From: Agarivorans sp. TSD2052
GTDB lineage: Bacteria > Pseudomonadota > Gammaproteobacteria > Enterobacterales > Celerinatantimonadaceae
DNA: 64,000 bases
Direction of reading: 5' to 3'
NCBI RefSeq assembly: GCF_023238625.1
Contig: NZ_CP096670.1
Span: forward strand, 547,501 to 611,500
Under the pieces are notes generated by a model. The model was not told the DNA's origin. It worked only from the letters and a program-made list of their open reading frames with translations, and did no database searches. Shown piece after piece: positions 28,699-38,244 of this stretch; position 1 is the stretch's first letter, and the number at the start of each line of letters is the position of its first letter. Position numbers and translations under genes: made by a program.

Positions 28699-29892
28699 AT
28701 GAATATTCTATTCCACCACCGAACTCGTGGCAGAGGTGCTGAAGGTGTGCATATTCGTGGTGTGGTTAAAGGCCTGCGTGATTTGGGCCATAAAGTCAGT
28801 ATTTTATCGTTACCTGGGGCAGATCCTGAAGAAGAGCTGACTGCTTCGGCAGCTCAACCCGAGCAACAATCAGCTTCAAAAAAACCGGCTAAAAAGAGCC
28901 TGTTCTCTCGCTTAGCTGAGTTAACTAAATATACCCCTGAGTTTGTCTTTGAGTTGTTTGAACTCGCTTTTAACGTGTTGGCTTGGTGGCGTTTACGCAA
29001 GGCGGTGAAGCAACAGAATATAGCGCTTATTTACGAACGCTATTCTCTTTTTATGTTTGCTAGCGTTTGGTGGGCCAAACGGCACAATGTTCCGATTGTG
29101 TTAGAGATTAATGACTCGTGTTTAGTGCATCGAGTGCGGGAATTGTTCTTTCAACGTTTTGCTAAGTCCGTAGAACAGTGGATATTTAGCAATGCCACTG
29201 GCTTGGTATTTATCTCTAGTCGTTTTCAGCAAGTTGCCCAAGACGCTTATCCAAATATCGCGGCTTCGGTTATCTCGCCAAATGCTGCAGATCTAGACCA
29301 GTTTGTCATTGATAAGCCGGCCGCCCAAGCACTCAGAGAAAAACTGAAAGTTGAAGACAAAGTGGTGGTGGGTTATGTAGGGGCTTTTGTCCATTGGCAT
29401 GGTATCGACTGGTTTGTAGACCTCATTGCTGAACGGCTGAAGGATTACCCTAATATCGTATTGTTGCTGGTGGGTGACGGTGTTTGCTATCAAAGCATTA
29501 AGCAACGGATTGAAAGTGCAGGAGCAGGTGCGCAAATTATCATGCCGGGTCGGGTGGCTCATGATCAAGTGCCGACTTACCTGTCAGCGATGGACTTTGG
29601 TATTTTGCCCGACTCTAACGATTACGGTTCGCCAATGAAATTATTTGAATTTATGGCGATGGGAAAAGGTATGGTCGCGCCTGATTTTACGCCTATTGAA
29701 GAAGTGGTTGCAGACGGTGAAACCAGTTGGCTGTTTAAAGCTAATGATCGTGAAGCTTGTGTGGAACGGGTATTGAGTTTGTCTGCTCAGCCAGAGCAAC
29801 AGCAGCACGTGGGTAAGCAGGCACGGGCATATATCGAACGCGAAAGACAGTGGCGTCATAACGCGGAACAATTATTAACGTTGGTGAAATGA
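28699..29892 (+). CDS. Glycosyltransferase family 4
   Basis: A 397-residue GT-B protein beginning ILFHHRTRGRGAEGVHIRGVVKGL. A charged, low-complexity insert lies at about residues 45-75 (EEELTASAAQPEQQSASKKPAKK). The donor domain has VVGYVGAFVHWHGIDW and KLFEFMAMGKGMVAPDFTPIEEVV, with the E-X7-E equivalent. It belongs to an operon run: 5 nt after the deacetylase, and its TGA overlaps the next ATG. Confidence 0.9.
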   Translation: MNILFHHRTRGRGAEGVHIRGVVKGLRDLGHKVSILSLPGADPEEELTASAAQPEQQSASKKPAKKSLFSRLAELTKYTPEFVFELFELAFNVLAWWRLRKAVKQQNIALIYERYSLFMFASVWWAKRHNVPIVLEINDSCLVHRVRELFFQRFAKSVEQWIFSNATGLVFISSRFQQVAQDAYPNIAASVISPNAADLDQFVIDKPAAQALREKLKVEDKVVVGYVGAFVHWHGIDWFVDLIAERLKDYPNIVLLLVGDGVCYQSIKQRIESAGAGAQIIMPGRVAHDQVPTYLSAMDFGILPDSNDYGSPMKLFEFMAMGKGMVAPDFTPIEEVVADGETSWLFKANDREACVERVLSLSAQPEQQQHVGKQARAYIERERQWRHNAEQLLTLVK

Positions 29893-30416
29893 TGGAACAA
29901 CTCAAGGCTGATTTTCGTCGTAAACAAGAAATCTTTAAACAGGATGGTGCAGCGGTAAGTATGTTGCGGATTGTGATGGCCGATGGCTCAAGTGCCAACA
30001 TTATTTATCGTTGTATGCGTTGGTGTGCGACCCATAACTTGGGTTTACTTGCTTATTTTTTTCAATGGTTTAACAAGTTTCTTAATGGCTGTGTTATTGG
30101 TAGTGGAGCAGAGTTTGGCCCAGGCTTTGTGATTATGCACCCAGTAGGAATTGTGATTAATTCCAAAGTAAAAGGTGACGCTAATATCACTTTAGAAAGT
30201 GGGGTGGTGATTGGCGATGAAAAAGGCAAATCTCCGCGCTTGGGCTCTGAGATTTTTGTAGGGGCTGGCGCGAAAATTATTGGTGGTTTAACCGTGGCTG
30301 ACAAGGTGAAAATTGGTGCTAATGCGGTATTAACTAAAAACGCAGAAGAAGGGATGACTATGTTGGGTATTCCAGCTAAGCCTTACCATCGGGCTGCAGA
30401 GAAGGCAGAGCAATAA
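29889..30416 (+). CDS. Serine acetyltransferase-like hexapeptide-repeat acyltransferase
   Basis: A 175-residue protein with a left-handed beta-helix. Hexapeptide repeats run from about residue 70 to 160 (GCVIGSGAEFGPGFVIMHP, GVVIGDEKGK, GAKIIGGLTVADKVKIGANAVL). The order and the HP-VGIVI segment resemble CysE, but the N-terminal helical domain is shortened, as in polysaccharide-cluster relatives. It probably acetylates a sugar with acetyl-CoA. It overlaps the genes on both sides (ATGA before, TAATG after). Confidence 0.87.
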   Translation: MMEQLKADFRRKQEIFKQDGAAVSMLRIVMADGSSANIIYRCMRWCATHNLGLLAYFFQWFNKFLNGCVIGSGAEFGPGFVIMHPVGIVINSKVKGDANITLESGVVIGDEKGKSPRLGSEIFVGAGAKIIGGLTVADKVKIGANAVLTKNAEEGMTMLGIPAKPYHRAAEKAEQ

Positions 30417-31588
30417 TGGAACTACTATTTTGGATAGCGGTAGGCCTAATTATTTATAGTTATGCTTTATATCCGATTGTATTGTTGATGATGAGCGGTA
30501 TAAAGCAGGCAATACGTGATACTCGCTATGTTTGGCGCCGTCACGAGCGACGTTCTAATCAGCCGGAGACCTGGCCTTCAGTATCAATCATTATTGCCGC
30601 CTACAACGAAGAGCAATGTTTACAACAGCGCATCGATAATCTTTTGCAGCTTAATTATCCCAAAGATAAGTTAAACATCCATATTGGCTCTGATGGTAGT
30701 ACAGATGCTACCGCTGACATCTTAAATGCGGTGAAGGCGAGCCATGTTAAGGCCCATGTTTTCGAACAAAATCGCGGCAAGATCAACGTATTGAATGATT
30801 TGGTCGAGATAGCTGCAGATTCTATTTTGGTTATGTCTGATGCCAATACTCATTTTGAAGCCGACGTAATTGAAAACCTAGTTCGTCATTTTGATAGCGA
30901 TGATATTGGTGCTGTATGCGGAGAGTTGCATTTAGTCGATTCAGAATCGGAAGATAATAAAGACGGTATTTACTGGCGTTATGAGCAAATGTTGAAATTT
31001 CATGAGTCACGTCTAGGCGCCTTGTTGGGGGCGAACGGCGCGATTTACGCGATAGCTAAACCACTTTATCAAGCTTTACCGGCCAATACGATAGTGGATG
31101 ATTTCATGATTGTAATGAATGTATCTAAGGCGGGCAAAAAGGTGTTGTATGAACCTAACGCAGTAGCTTACGAGGAGGTTGCTCCTTCATTACATGAGGA
31201 AGAGAAGCGCCGAGTGCGCATTGGTACCGGAAACTATCAAGCTTTTACGCGTTGTTTATGGGCTTTAAACCCTTTGTTGGGTGCGCGTTGTTTTTCTTAT
31301 ATTAGCCATAAGGTACTGCGTTGGTTTACTCCTCACTTAATGCTGATTGCCTTGTTTTCCAACCTTATGTTAGTTGGGCACGCTTGGTATGGCGCTTTAC
31401 TGGCTTTGCAGGTAGCGGGTTACCTCATCGCGGCTTGGGGTAATAGCCGCAGTAAGCAAGGTAAAAGCTTACCCGGAAGTATTGCCTTTTTAACTTTTTT
31501 TGTTTCGATGAACTTAGCGTTACTCAAAGGCTTTTACTCATTCTTATTTAAAAATGTGCAAGGCACATGGCAAAGGACGTCAAGGTGA
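30416..31588 (+). CDS. Membrane-bound glycosyltransferase family 2
   Basis: A 390-residue protein with an N-terminal membrane segment, a GT-A domain and three to four C-terminal helices. Motifs are SIIIAAYNEEQCLQQRIDNLL, IGSDGSTDAT, VMSDANTHFE (metal site), GANGAIYAI, VDDFMI and KRRVRIGTGNYQ in place of QXXRW. The layout is that of processive hyaluronan or poly-GlcNAc synthases and of many repeat-unit transferases. Its stop lies 22 nt inside the next gene. Confidence 0.9.
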   Translation: MELLFWIAVGLIIYSYALYPIVLLMMSGIKQAIRDTRYVWRRHERRSNQPETWPSVSIIIAAYNEEQCLQQRIDNLLQLNYPKDKLNIHIGSDGSTDATADILNAVKASHVKAHVFEQNRGKINVLNDLVEIAADSILVMSDANTHFEADVIENLVRHFDSDDIGAVCGELHLVDSESEDNKDGIYWRYEQMLKFHESRLGALLGANGAIYAIAKPLYQALPANTIVDDFMIVMNVSKAGKKVLYEPNAVAYEEVAPSLHEEEKRRVRIGTGNYQAFTRCLWALNPLLGARCFSYISHKVLRWFTPHLMLIALFSNLMLVGHAWYGALLALQVAGYLIAAWGNSRSKQGKSLPGSIAFLTFFVSMNLALLKGFYSFLFKNVQGTWQRTSR

Positions 31589-32775
31589 TAATCTTTTTCA
31601 TTTTACTATTGTTACTGCTAGCTGGCACTGCAGCGGTCGCTCTTATCATTCGCAAAAAACAGATGCATCTGTGGTTGCCTCATTATCTTAAGCAAAAGTT
31701 TAGGCCTCGCGTAAAAATTGATGGCCCCACCCACATTTTATTTTGTTTTGTTGATCATTATGAGCCGCAGTGGGGGAAAAACATTAGTTTGGATCAAGAG
31801 CGCTCAAGAGTAGATCGTTGGTTTAATGAATACCCTGAAGTGGCGGGTAAACACCAAGACGCTGATGGTTGTTTTCCAAAGCACTCCTTTTTTTACCCAG
31901 AAGAAGAGTACCGTTTCGAGCATTTAGCTAAAGTTGCTGATTTGTGTGCTCGTGGCTTTGGTGAAATAGAGATTCACTTGCATCATGATGATGATACTAG
32001 TGCTAACCTTCGCAAAACGCTTGAAGGTTTTACCGAGTTATTACATGAAAAACACGGTGCGTTCGTGCGTAGTGAAGAAACCGGAAAACTGCAGTATGCC
32101 TTTATTCATGGTAACTGGACTCTCGATAACTCTCACCCTGATGGCAAATTATGTGGAGTAAATGATGAGCTTATCGTTTTAAGAGAAACCGGTTGTTTTG
32201 TTGACTATACCTTCCCTTCTGCGCCGAGTGTGACACAACCAGCTACCGTGAATGCTATTTATTACGCAAAAGATGACCCGCATGGACCTAAGTCACATGA
32301 CAAAGGAAAAATGGTCGAAGTTGGTGGTCAAGCTTGGGGGGATTTAATGCTAATTAACGGCCCACTAGATTTGAACTGGAAAGCGCGTAAAAAAGGCATT
32401 TTTCCGCAAATAGAAAACGCAGATATTCGAACTAGCATGGCACCAACTAAAGACCGCGTAGATTTGTGGGTAAACGCCAATATTCACGTGGAAGGACGCC
32501 CAGAATGGCGCTTTATTAAAATCCACACTCATGGCACCCAAGAGGCTGACATGCCAACCTTACTAGGTAAACCGTTTGATGAAATGTGTAGTTATCTAGA
32601 GAGCAGGTACAACGATGGTCGTGATTACGTGTTGCATTATGTATCGGCTCGAGAGATGTATAATATGGCTAAAGCTGCAGAGGCCGGAGAAACAGGTAAC
32701 CCTCATGCGTACCGGGACTACCTAGTAAAAGCTCCAAGCTATAAAACCTTAGACGAGTGCGCTAATGCTGAATAA
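31567..32775 (+). CDS. Membrane-anchored protein of unknown function with a His/Asp cluster
   Basis: A 402-residue protein that I do not recognise. A single N-terminal membrane segment (IIFFILLLLLLAGTAAVALII) is followed by a soluble domain. The domain has ILFCFVDHYEPQWG, EIEIHLHHDDDTSANL, FIHGNWTLDNSHPDG and IKIHTHGTQEADMP. The spacing of Asp and His motifs along a possible beta/alpha barrel suggests a metal-dependent hydrolase, perhaps a distant polysaccharide deacetylase relative, but no NodB signature is intact. It is embedded between a GT2 and a NodB deacetylase and overlaps both (22 and 11 nt). A GTG at 31585 is an alternative start. Confidence 0.6.
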   Translation: MAKDVKVIIFFILLLLLLAGTAAVALIIRKKQMHLWLPHYLKQKFRPRVKIDGPTHILFCFVDHYEPQWGKNISLDQERSRVDRWFNEYPEVAGKHQDADGCFPKHSFFYPEEEYRFEHLAKVADLCARGFGEIEIHLHHDDDTSANLRKTLEGFTELLHEKHGAFVRSEETGKLQYAFIHGNWTLDNSHPDGKLCGVNDELIVLRETGCFVDYTFPSAPSVTQPATVNAIYYAKDDPHGPKSHDKGKMVEVGGQAWGDLMLINGPLDLNWKARKKGIFPQIENADIRTSMAPTKDRVDLWVNANIHVEGRPEWRFIKIHTHGTQEADMPTLLGKPFDEMCSYLESRYNDGRDYVLHYVSAREMYNMAKAAEAGETGNPHAYRDYLVKAPSYKTLDECANAE

Positions 32776-33772
32776 GGCCAAAATTAGGCAGTTAATATTT
32801 GGTAAACGCAGTATTTCAGACAAACGTTGGCAGCAACGATTGCCTGGTATTTATGTTTTTAATTATCACCGTATCGGTGATGCTCGCTCTAGTGACTTTG
32901 ATCCTAATGTTTTTAGCTGTACAGCGGAGCAATTTGAACAGCATTTACTTTTCTACAAGCAGCAGTTCGATGTGCTAAATGAAGCTCAACTATTGAGTCT
33001 GTTAGATTCGCAACAAGCGATTACAAAGCCGTATGCATTAATTACCTTTGACGATGGCTATATTGATAGCTATCAACAGGCGTTTCCACTGTTAAAAAAG
33101 CATGGTTTAAGTGCGATGTTTTTTGTTGTTACTGAATATACTAACGGTGGGAGCTTAGCATGGTGGGATGAAGTCGCTTGGTTAGTTAAACATAGTAAAG
33201 TCAGCCAACTTAAGCTTGAACATTGGGCAAATGCCGTGGATCTATCGGGTAAAAATGAAAAGCAAAATATTCGTAAAATGCTGTTTGCTTTTAAGGCTGA
33301 CCAACAGTACACAATGGAACAAAAATTAGTGCAACTGAGGGCCATTTGTAAGGCTCCTGCGTTGCAAAACTCCCTCAGCCTATTTGCTAACTGGCAGCAG
33401 TTACAAGAAATGGCGGCTTCAGGCATGACCATTGGCTCTCATACTCGCAGTCATCCAATATTGGCTCATTTAGAGCCCGACCAACAGCGCGAAGAGCTTG
33501 ATGAGTCTCGGCGTTATATCGAAAATCAATTAAATAGCTCGGTGTGCATGTTAGCTTATCCTGTTGGCAGTACCGATAGCTTTACTGAGGTCACTCAGAT
33601 GCTCGCTAAAGAAACTGGGTATCGCTTGGCTTTTTCATTTATGAACGGTATTAACAAACAGTTAGACGAGCAAAGTGCATACAGCTTAAAGCGTATCTCT
33701 GTAGATGGAAATAAGTCGGTAGATTCACTGAAGGTGCAAATAATGGAGCTGAATTCCAAACTAGGGAATTGA
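32765..33772 (+). CDS. Polysaccharide deacetylase (NodB domain)
   Basis: A 335-residue protein. PGIYVFNYHRIGD near residue 28 is followed by the NodB motif LITFDDGYIDSY near 96, then MFFVVTEY and GSHTRSHPILAHL, which carries the two metal histidines. CMLAYPVGSTDSF and RISVDGN close the domain. It resembles the exosortase-associated and PgaB-like deacetylases of EPS loci. It has no signal peptide. It overlaps the previous gene by 11 nt. It is the second deacetylase in the locus, so the polymer probably contains partly de-N-acetylated sugars. Confidence 0.9.
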   Translation: MLNKAKIRQLIFGKRSISDKRWQQRLPGIYVFNYHRIGDARSSDFDPNVFSCTAEQFEQHLLFYKQQFDVLNEAQLLSLLDSQQAITKPYALITFDDGYIDSYQQAFPLLKKHGLSAMFFVVTEYTNGGSLAWWDEVAWLVKHSKVSQLKLEHWANAVDLSGKNEKQNIRKMLFAFKADQQYTMEQKLVQLRAICKAPALQNSLSLFANWQQLQEMAASGMTIGSHTRSHPILAHLEPDQQREELDESRRYIENQLNSSVCMLAYPVGSTDSFTEVTQMLAKETGYRLAFSFMNGINKQLDEQSAYSLKRISVDGNKSVDSLKVQIMELNSKLGN

Positions 33773-33858
33773 AAACGCAGGCTTGCTGAATTCAACTATT
33801 TGCACTTAACTAGGAGAGCAATGTAGCTCTGTTTACGTAACAAGCAAGGATGATTGAA

Positions 33859-35406
33859 ATGACTCGGTTTGTTGGTAGAGTTTTAGCCCAATTAGTATCA
33901 GTTCCTATATTTTGTCTGGTTAGTGTTTTGTTATCAACCAATGCTGTCGCCAAACCGTCACAATTAGAGGTGGTTATTCAGTCCTTTGAAGGCGCTAGTT
34001 CTTATCGCTACTTCGTTCTGCCTGTGCCAAATTTTACTATCTCTAGAGAACACGGTTTCGAGCTTAGTCAAGCAGGTAGAGTTCTCGATTTTTCAGCAAA
34101 TGCCCATCTTATGTGGCCGCAAGCCAACACTAGTAGGTATTACCGAGGAGTACTTTTTAAAGTCACTGGCCTCAATGCAGGTGAGTTGACCATTCGCTGG
34201 GCAAAAAATTTAACTAAACCCTCAGGTATAATAGCGATTGAAGAGCCTTTATTGGTCGAAGCTGAATTTACTGATGAATGGCTGAATATGGCGCTTTACT
34301 CGCCTGTTATATATAACGCTAACAATATTGATTGGGGCTGGTTTGATAACGCTTATTGGCGTTATGCAAGTTATAGCGCAGACGAAGTATTGATTGGCGA
34401 ATTGAGTAAACCCAAAGATCCAGCTAAGAAAACGACTTTACCCAGTAATAGTGCGGCACCTTGGCTGTACGATCGGCCTTACACGTTCTATCAATTGTAT
34501 TTTAAAACGGCAGACCGACGCTGGAAAACAACGGCGCATCAACAAGCGCAATTTTTTATTAGTCAATTGGATAAAAATGGTGACTTTGCATTGAAAGGCT
34601 CCGCTGATCTCAAGTATATGTTGAGCGCAGGCCTGTTGATTGACTACTTATTTTATCCACACCAATCTACCAAATTAGTCATAGAAGAAATTGCAGCTAA
34701 AGGTCTCAGTTGGCCAGCCAGATATAGCTCAAATTTAGGCTTTTGGACTGAACGACACTTATCTGTGGCTTTAGGTTTAGCGCTAAACCATTGGGAGTTA
34801 GACGGTTCAGAGCAAGCTTATAAGCGTCTTGAGCTGCTGCTAGCGGGCATTCGAGATAACCTTTGGGTCAGTATGCCAGGGCGGGGGGGATGCTTAAAAC
34901 ACAGTCTTAAGTCTCACTCCGCAAAAAATAGTAAAGAGCAGGTGTGTTCGCCGTGGATGAGTGCCTTAGTGGCAGAGCAATTGTGGCGTTACTTTTGGAT
35001 GACTAAAGATCAGCAAGCGGCAGAGTTAATCGTAGACTTTGCTGAAATGCTGCTACACCAAGGTGTGTATAAGGTCGACTCTAAAGGGAAGACTTTGTAC
35101 ATTCCTGATTACTTAGTCTTTTTTAAAGAATCTATTTTTCAAGACAGAAACTCCTGGACAGAACGGCAACACGCTTGTGATGTGGCAGGTATGGTATATA
35201 AAGCTGTTTACTTGAAGCGCGAAGGTGGCCAAGATGAGTTTTTGTTAGAGCTACTCGCGCAGGAATTGTTAAATACCTGTAATGGTACTATGGATAAGAA
35301 AGGTAAAACGGCAGCCAGTAAGCCGGCATGGGGCTTAAAACCATTGAGGAAATTTAATTGGTGGTTTGCCAGTAATGGTTCATTAACCTGGATGCTGCAA
35401 CAATAA
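33859..35406 (+). CDS. Secreted protein of unknown function
   Basis: A 515-residue exported protein from MTRFVGRVLAQL, with a signal peptide ending near NAVA. No named domain is recognised. The N-terminal 130 residues look beta-rich (VVIQSFEGASSYRYFVLPVPNF, GVLFKVTGLNAGELTIRW). The rest is helical with many Trp/Tyr/His residues (WGWFDNAYWRYA, GFWTERHLSVALGLAL, WMSALVAEQLWRYFW, RQHACDVAGMVYKAV). This recalls the alpha/alpha barrels of polysaccharide lyases or hydrolases, an inference only. An AAGGA site ten bases upstream favours 33859 over 33850. Its last 24 bases overlap the end of the convergent xrtA gene. Confidence 0.6.
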   Translation: MTRFVGRVLAQLVSVPIFCLVSVLLSTNAVAKPSQLEVVIQSFEGASSYRYFVLPVPNFTISREHGFELSQAGRVLDFSANAHLMWPQANTSRYYRGVLFKVTGLNAGELTIRWAKNLTKPSGIIAIEEPLLVEAEFTDEWLNMALYSPVIYNANNIDWGWFDNAYWRYASYSADEVLIGELSKPKDPAKKTTLPSNSAAPWLYDRPYTFYQLYFKTADRRWKTTAHQQAQFFISQLDKNGDFALKGSADLKYMLSAGLLIDYLFYPHQSTKLVIEEIAAKGLSWPARYSSNLGFWTERHLSVALGLALNHWELDGSEQAYKRLELLLAGIRDNLWVSMPGRGGCLKHSLKSHSAKNSKEQVCSPWMSALVAEQLWRYFWMTKDQQAAELIVDFAEMLLHQGVYKVDSKGKTLYIPDYLVFFKESIFQDRNSWTERQHACDVAGMVYKAVYLKREGGQDEFLLELLAQELLNTCNGTMDKKGKTAASKPAWGLKPLRKFNWWFASNGSLTWMLQQ

Positions 35407-36819
35407 CTGGAAGTCGCTAAATTGAGATAAGTGCTGTTCCAGCGAGGTTTTAACTTGGCTGCAACTCTGGTCAATACAAAGCGCTGAGACGGCTATAATT
35501 GCGCTTTTTCGTTTCCCTGATAGCACCTCTGAGAAGCGCTGGGCCCTTAATGCGGCTCTGTTTGCTACCATACCGTTTACTCCAGCGTAGCTGTAGGCTA
35601 ACAAAGCGGTTTGATTGCTGGAGGGGTGAAAATAAACAAAGTTAATGGCTTTATTTTTTTCATTTCTTACCACTCTTAGATCTTCTGGTACAACATCATT
35701 TAAATAGAATGAAGCCTTGTTATCTAAACCCAACCCGCTAAACAAATAGACCCATTGATGGATCTCAAAAGTGTTAACCACGATAGTTTGATGCTCAACT
35801 GACTGAAATTGAGTTACTTGCAATGAGCTATGGTAGGGGCTAGCAGGGCTTTGCTGATGAGTATTTAACTTATTGGCATCTACCACTGGCCAATCAATTA
35901 AACTGGGCGAAAATGCCAACAGCGCAAGCGCTAGGTACGCAAGAGGCTTAACTGACGGGGAAGAGGTTTTGGGAAGGGCAGCAGTCGGCATTGAATCATT
36001 GGCTAACTTCCCCCCAATGTAAAAAGCCAGTAATAAATAGGGAACATATAAATACCAACCCAAATTATTGTGATCGTAGATAATGTCACTTTGCATTTGG
36101 GTTTCGTGGCCAATTAAAATAATGGTTATTATCCGTACCCAATTAACCAGTAATGCTCCTAGCATGCATACGATAAAAAAGATGGCAGCTTTTTTGAGGC
36201 TACGAATATTGAAGTAAATGTATAATAAACATAGAAACAAGGACGTAATAAAGTAGCGCAATCCACTGCAGCCATTGGCTATTTCGAAGCGTCCAGAGGG
36301 AATGGAAACGACATTGCCCTCAAAATAACTAGGCACGTGTGTATAGGCCATTACCATTTCTACCATGTTGGTAGAAAGGCTTTGTAGGGGGGGAGATAAG
36401 ATCCCCCAAATGGGTGTAGCAAATAGCATCACCAAGGCATATACATACAACCCTTTGTTGTGCTTAAAGGCGCTTAATAGGCTAAACAATAATACAAGAG
36501 GGAGCAGCGCACGCACCGGCAAGCTGATTTGGCTTAGATAAAACAGCAATTCTAGAGCTAAACATATCACTAACAAAACTAGCCAAAGGCTAGTGGTCTG
36601 GCGGAATTGTAACTGCCGGCGGCAGTCGTAAAGCACATATAATGCAACCAAAGGAATGAGAAAGGCATGAGAGTAGGTGCCGTCGTCAAAACTATAGCGC
36701 CATATATCTAACAAGACTGGCCAAAATAGCAAAGCAACCAAACCAGTAATACCTAGCACGACTAAAGCCTGCAAGTTACCGGTGTTTGATTGCTTAACTT
36801 CTACTTGATTTGGCTCCAA
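35383..36819 (-). CDS. xrtA: Exosortase A fused to an EpsI domain
   Basis: A 478-residue inner-membrane transpeptidase-like enzyme. About eight helices fill residues 20-290. The active site is complete: Cys in ANGCSGLRYF, Arg in NWVRIITI and His in IIYDHNNLGW. After residue 300 follows a periplasmic EpsI-type domain (VVNTFEIHQWVYLFSGLGLDN, RKSAIIAVSALCID). It should cleave PEP-CTERM proteins after the EP motif. The start is TTG: no ATG or GTG lies before the first helix, and an AAGGG site sits in the last codons of the upstream sugar transferase gene, 3 nt away. Confidence 0.92.
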   Translation of the reverse strand: MEPNQVEVKQSNTGNLQALVVLGITGLVALLFWPVLLDIWRYSFDDGTYSHAFLIPLVALYVLYDCRRQLQFRQTTSLWLVLLVICLALELLFYLSQISLPVRALLPLVLLFSLLSAFKHNKGLYVYALVMLFATPIWGILSPPLQSLSTNMVEMVMAYTHVPSYFEGNVVSIPSGRFEIANGCSGLRYFITSLFLCLLYIYFNIRSLKKAAIFFIVCMLGALLVNWVRIITIILIGHETQMQSDIIYDHNNLGWYLYVPYLLLAFYIGGKLANDSMPTAALPKTSSPSVKPLAYLALALLAFSPSLIDWPVVDANKLNTHQQSPASPYHSSLQVTQFQSVEHQTIVVNTFEIHQWVYLFSGLGLDNKASFYLNDVVPEDLRVVRNEKNKAINFVYFHPSSNQTALLAYSYAGVNGMVANRAALRAQRFSEVLSGKRKSAIIAVSALCIDQSCSQVKTSLEQHLSQFSDFQLLLQHPG

Positions 36820-36822
36820 AAA

Positions 36823-38244
36823 TTAGCGCCCTTTACCAAACAAAATTATTTCAGCAGTGCGCACCAAAATTAATAAATCAAGCAAAAAGCTGCGATGCTT
36901 GATGTAATAAAGGTCAAACTTTAGCTTTTCTAAGGCATCCGCCTCAGTGCTTCCGTAGGGATATTTCAGCTGAGCCCAGCCAGTTAATCCGGGTTTAACA
37001 TTGTGGCGCTGGTTGTAATAAGGGATAGATAATACCAGCTCTTTAACAAACGATGGGCGTTCGGGGCGAGGTCCAACAAATCCCATATCACCGATTAGTA
37101 CGTTATATATTTGCGGTAGCTCGTCGATACGGTATTTGCGAATAAAGTTACCCACTTTAGTGACTCGTGGGTCTTCTTTCTGTGCCCATTTGGCTCCATC
37201 TTTTTCTGCATCGGTGCGCATGCTTCTAAATTTGAAGATGTTAAATGGCTGGCCATTTAGGCCAATACGCTCTTGAGAGTAAAGTACTGGAGCTTTAATC
37301 CCCTCTTCGATTTTTATCATCACAATAGTAATGAGCATGAGTGGCCAGGTGAGTAGAAGAACAATTAGCCCTAAGAAGGTGTTACAAATCCAGTCTAGCG
37401 AGCTACGTAAGTAGTTGGTAGAGTGGAAACCATTACTGTATATGACCCAAGAAGGGTAGATAAGGTTGACCGCAATTTGGCCCGACTCGCGTTCGATAAA
37501 ATCAATGATGTCGGTTATTTCTACACCGCGCAGCTTGCAGAGAAATAAGCTATCCACGGGTAAATTCGCTCGACGTTCATCTGCCGCTATAACGATTTCT
37601 TCTACGCCATTAGCTAAAACAAATGATTCTAGAGGCTGGTCTAGTTCTAAAATAGTCTCGCGCTTGATGCCGTCTTCGGAGTCTCCTTGCATGCGGACAA
37701 AACCCGCCATCTCAAAACTCACTCGATCAGATTTTCGACGCATTCTTTTTTCAATAATGCTTGCTCGCTCTCCTGCTCCTAGTACCAAAATACGCTTTCT
37801 GCCCATATGTTCATATTGCATCTTGAGTGCAAAATAACGGATGGTGGTGAGAGCGATCATGACAGCTGCATATAACAACTCTCTAAAGTTACCCGGCAGA
37901 ACATCTAAAGGCGTTAATACGTAAATAACAGAGGAAATGAAGTAGCCAAGGGCGATGCTAACCAGCAGTCGTCTTATTACACCCCGAAACGTTTCTCGGA
38001 TTTTTTGGTTATAAAGTCCAACTGACAATATTGATAACTGAATAGGGAAGGTAAATGCAACCAAGTGCATTAATATAGTACCTTCGCCGTAAGGGGGAAT
38101 GCCTTCAAACCCCGTAAATCGCAACAGCTCAACGCCAATAACAAATATTGTTAGCAGCGCCAAAAACTCAGCAAAAATGATAGCTCTGCTACCAGGGTCT
38201 AAATTGTGAAACTTCGAACCAGCCACGCTTCTTCCTTGAAACAA
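36823..38244 (-). CDS. XrtA-associated initiating sugar transferase (bacterial sugar transferase family)
   Basis: A 473-residue polyprenyl-phosphate glycosyl-1-phosphate transferase of the WbaP/WcaJ type. Four to five N-terminal helices and a nucleotide-binding-like domain (RKRILVLGAGERASIIEKRM) come first. The C-terminal catalytic domain has the helix near SLDWICNTFLGL and KFRSMRTDAEKDGAKWA, then DELPQIYNVLIGDMGFVGPRPERP. It loads the first sugar phosphate on undecaprenyl phosphate. It heads the minus-strand transcript with xrtA, divergent from the exporter gene. Confidence 0.93.
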   Translation of the reverse strand: MFQGRSVAGSKFHNLDPGSRAIIFAEFLALLTIFVIGVELLRFTGFEGIPPYGEGTILMHLVAFTFPIQLSILSVGLYNQKIRETFRGVIRRLLVSIALGYFISSVIYVLTPLDVLPGNFRELLYAAVMIALTTIRYFALKMQYEHMGRKRILVLGAGERASIIEKRMRRKSDRVSFEMAGFVRMQGDSEDGIKRETILELDQPLESFVLANGVEEIVIAADERRANLPVDSLFLCKLRGVEITDIIDFIERESGQIAVNLIYPSWVIYSNGFHSTNYLRSSLDWICNTFLGLIVLLLTWPLMLITIVMIKIEEGIKAPVLYSQERIGLNGQPFNIFKFRSMRTDAEKDGAKWAQKEDPRVTKVGNFIRKYRIDELPQIYNVLIGDMGFVGPRPERPSFVKELVLSIPYYNQRHNVKPGLTGWAQLKYPYGSTEADALEKLKFDLYYIKHRSFLLDLLILVRTAEIILFGKGR

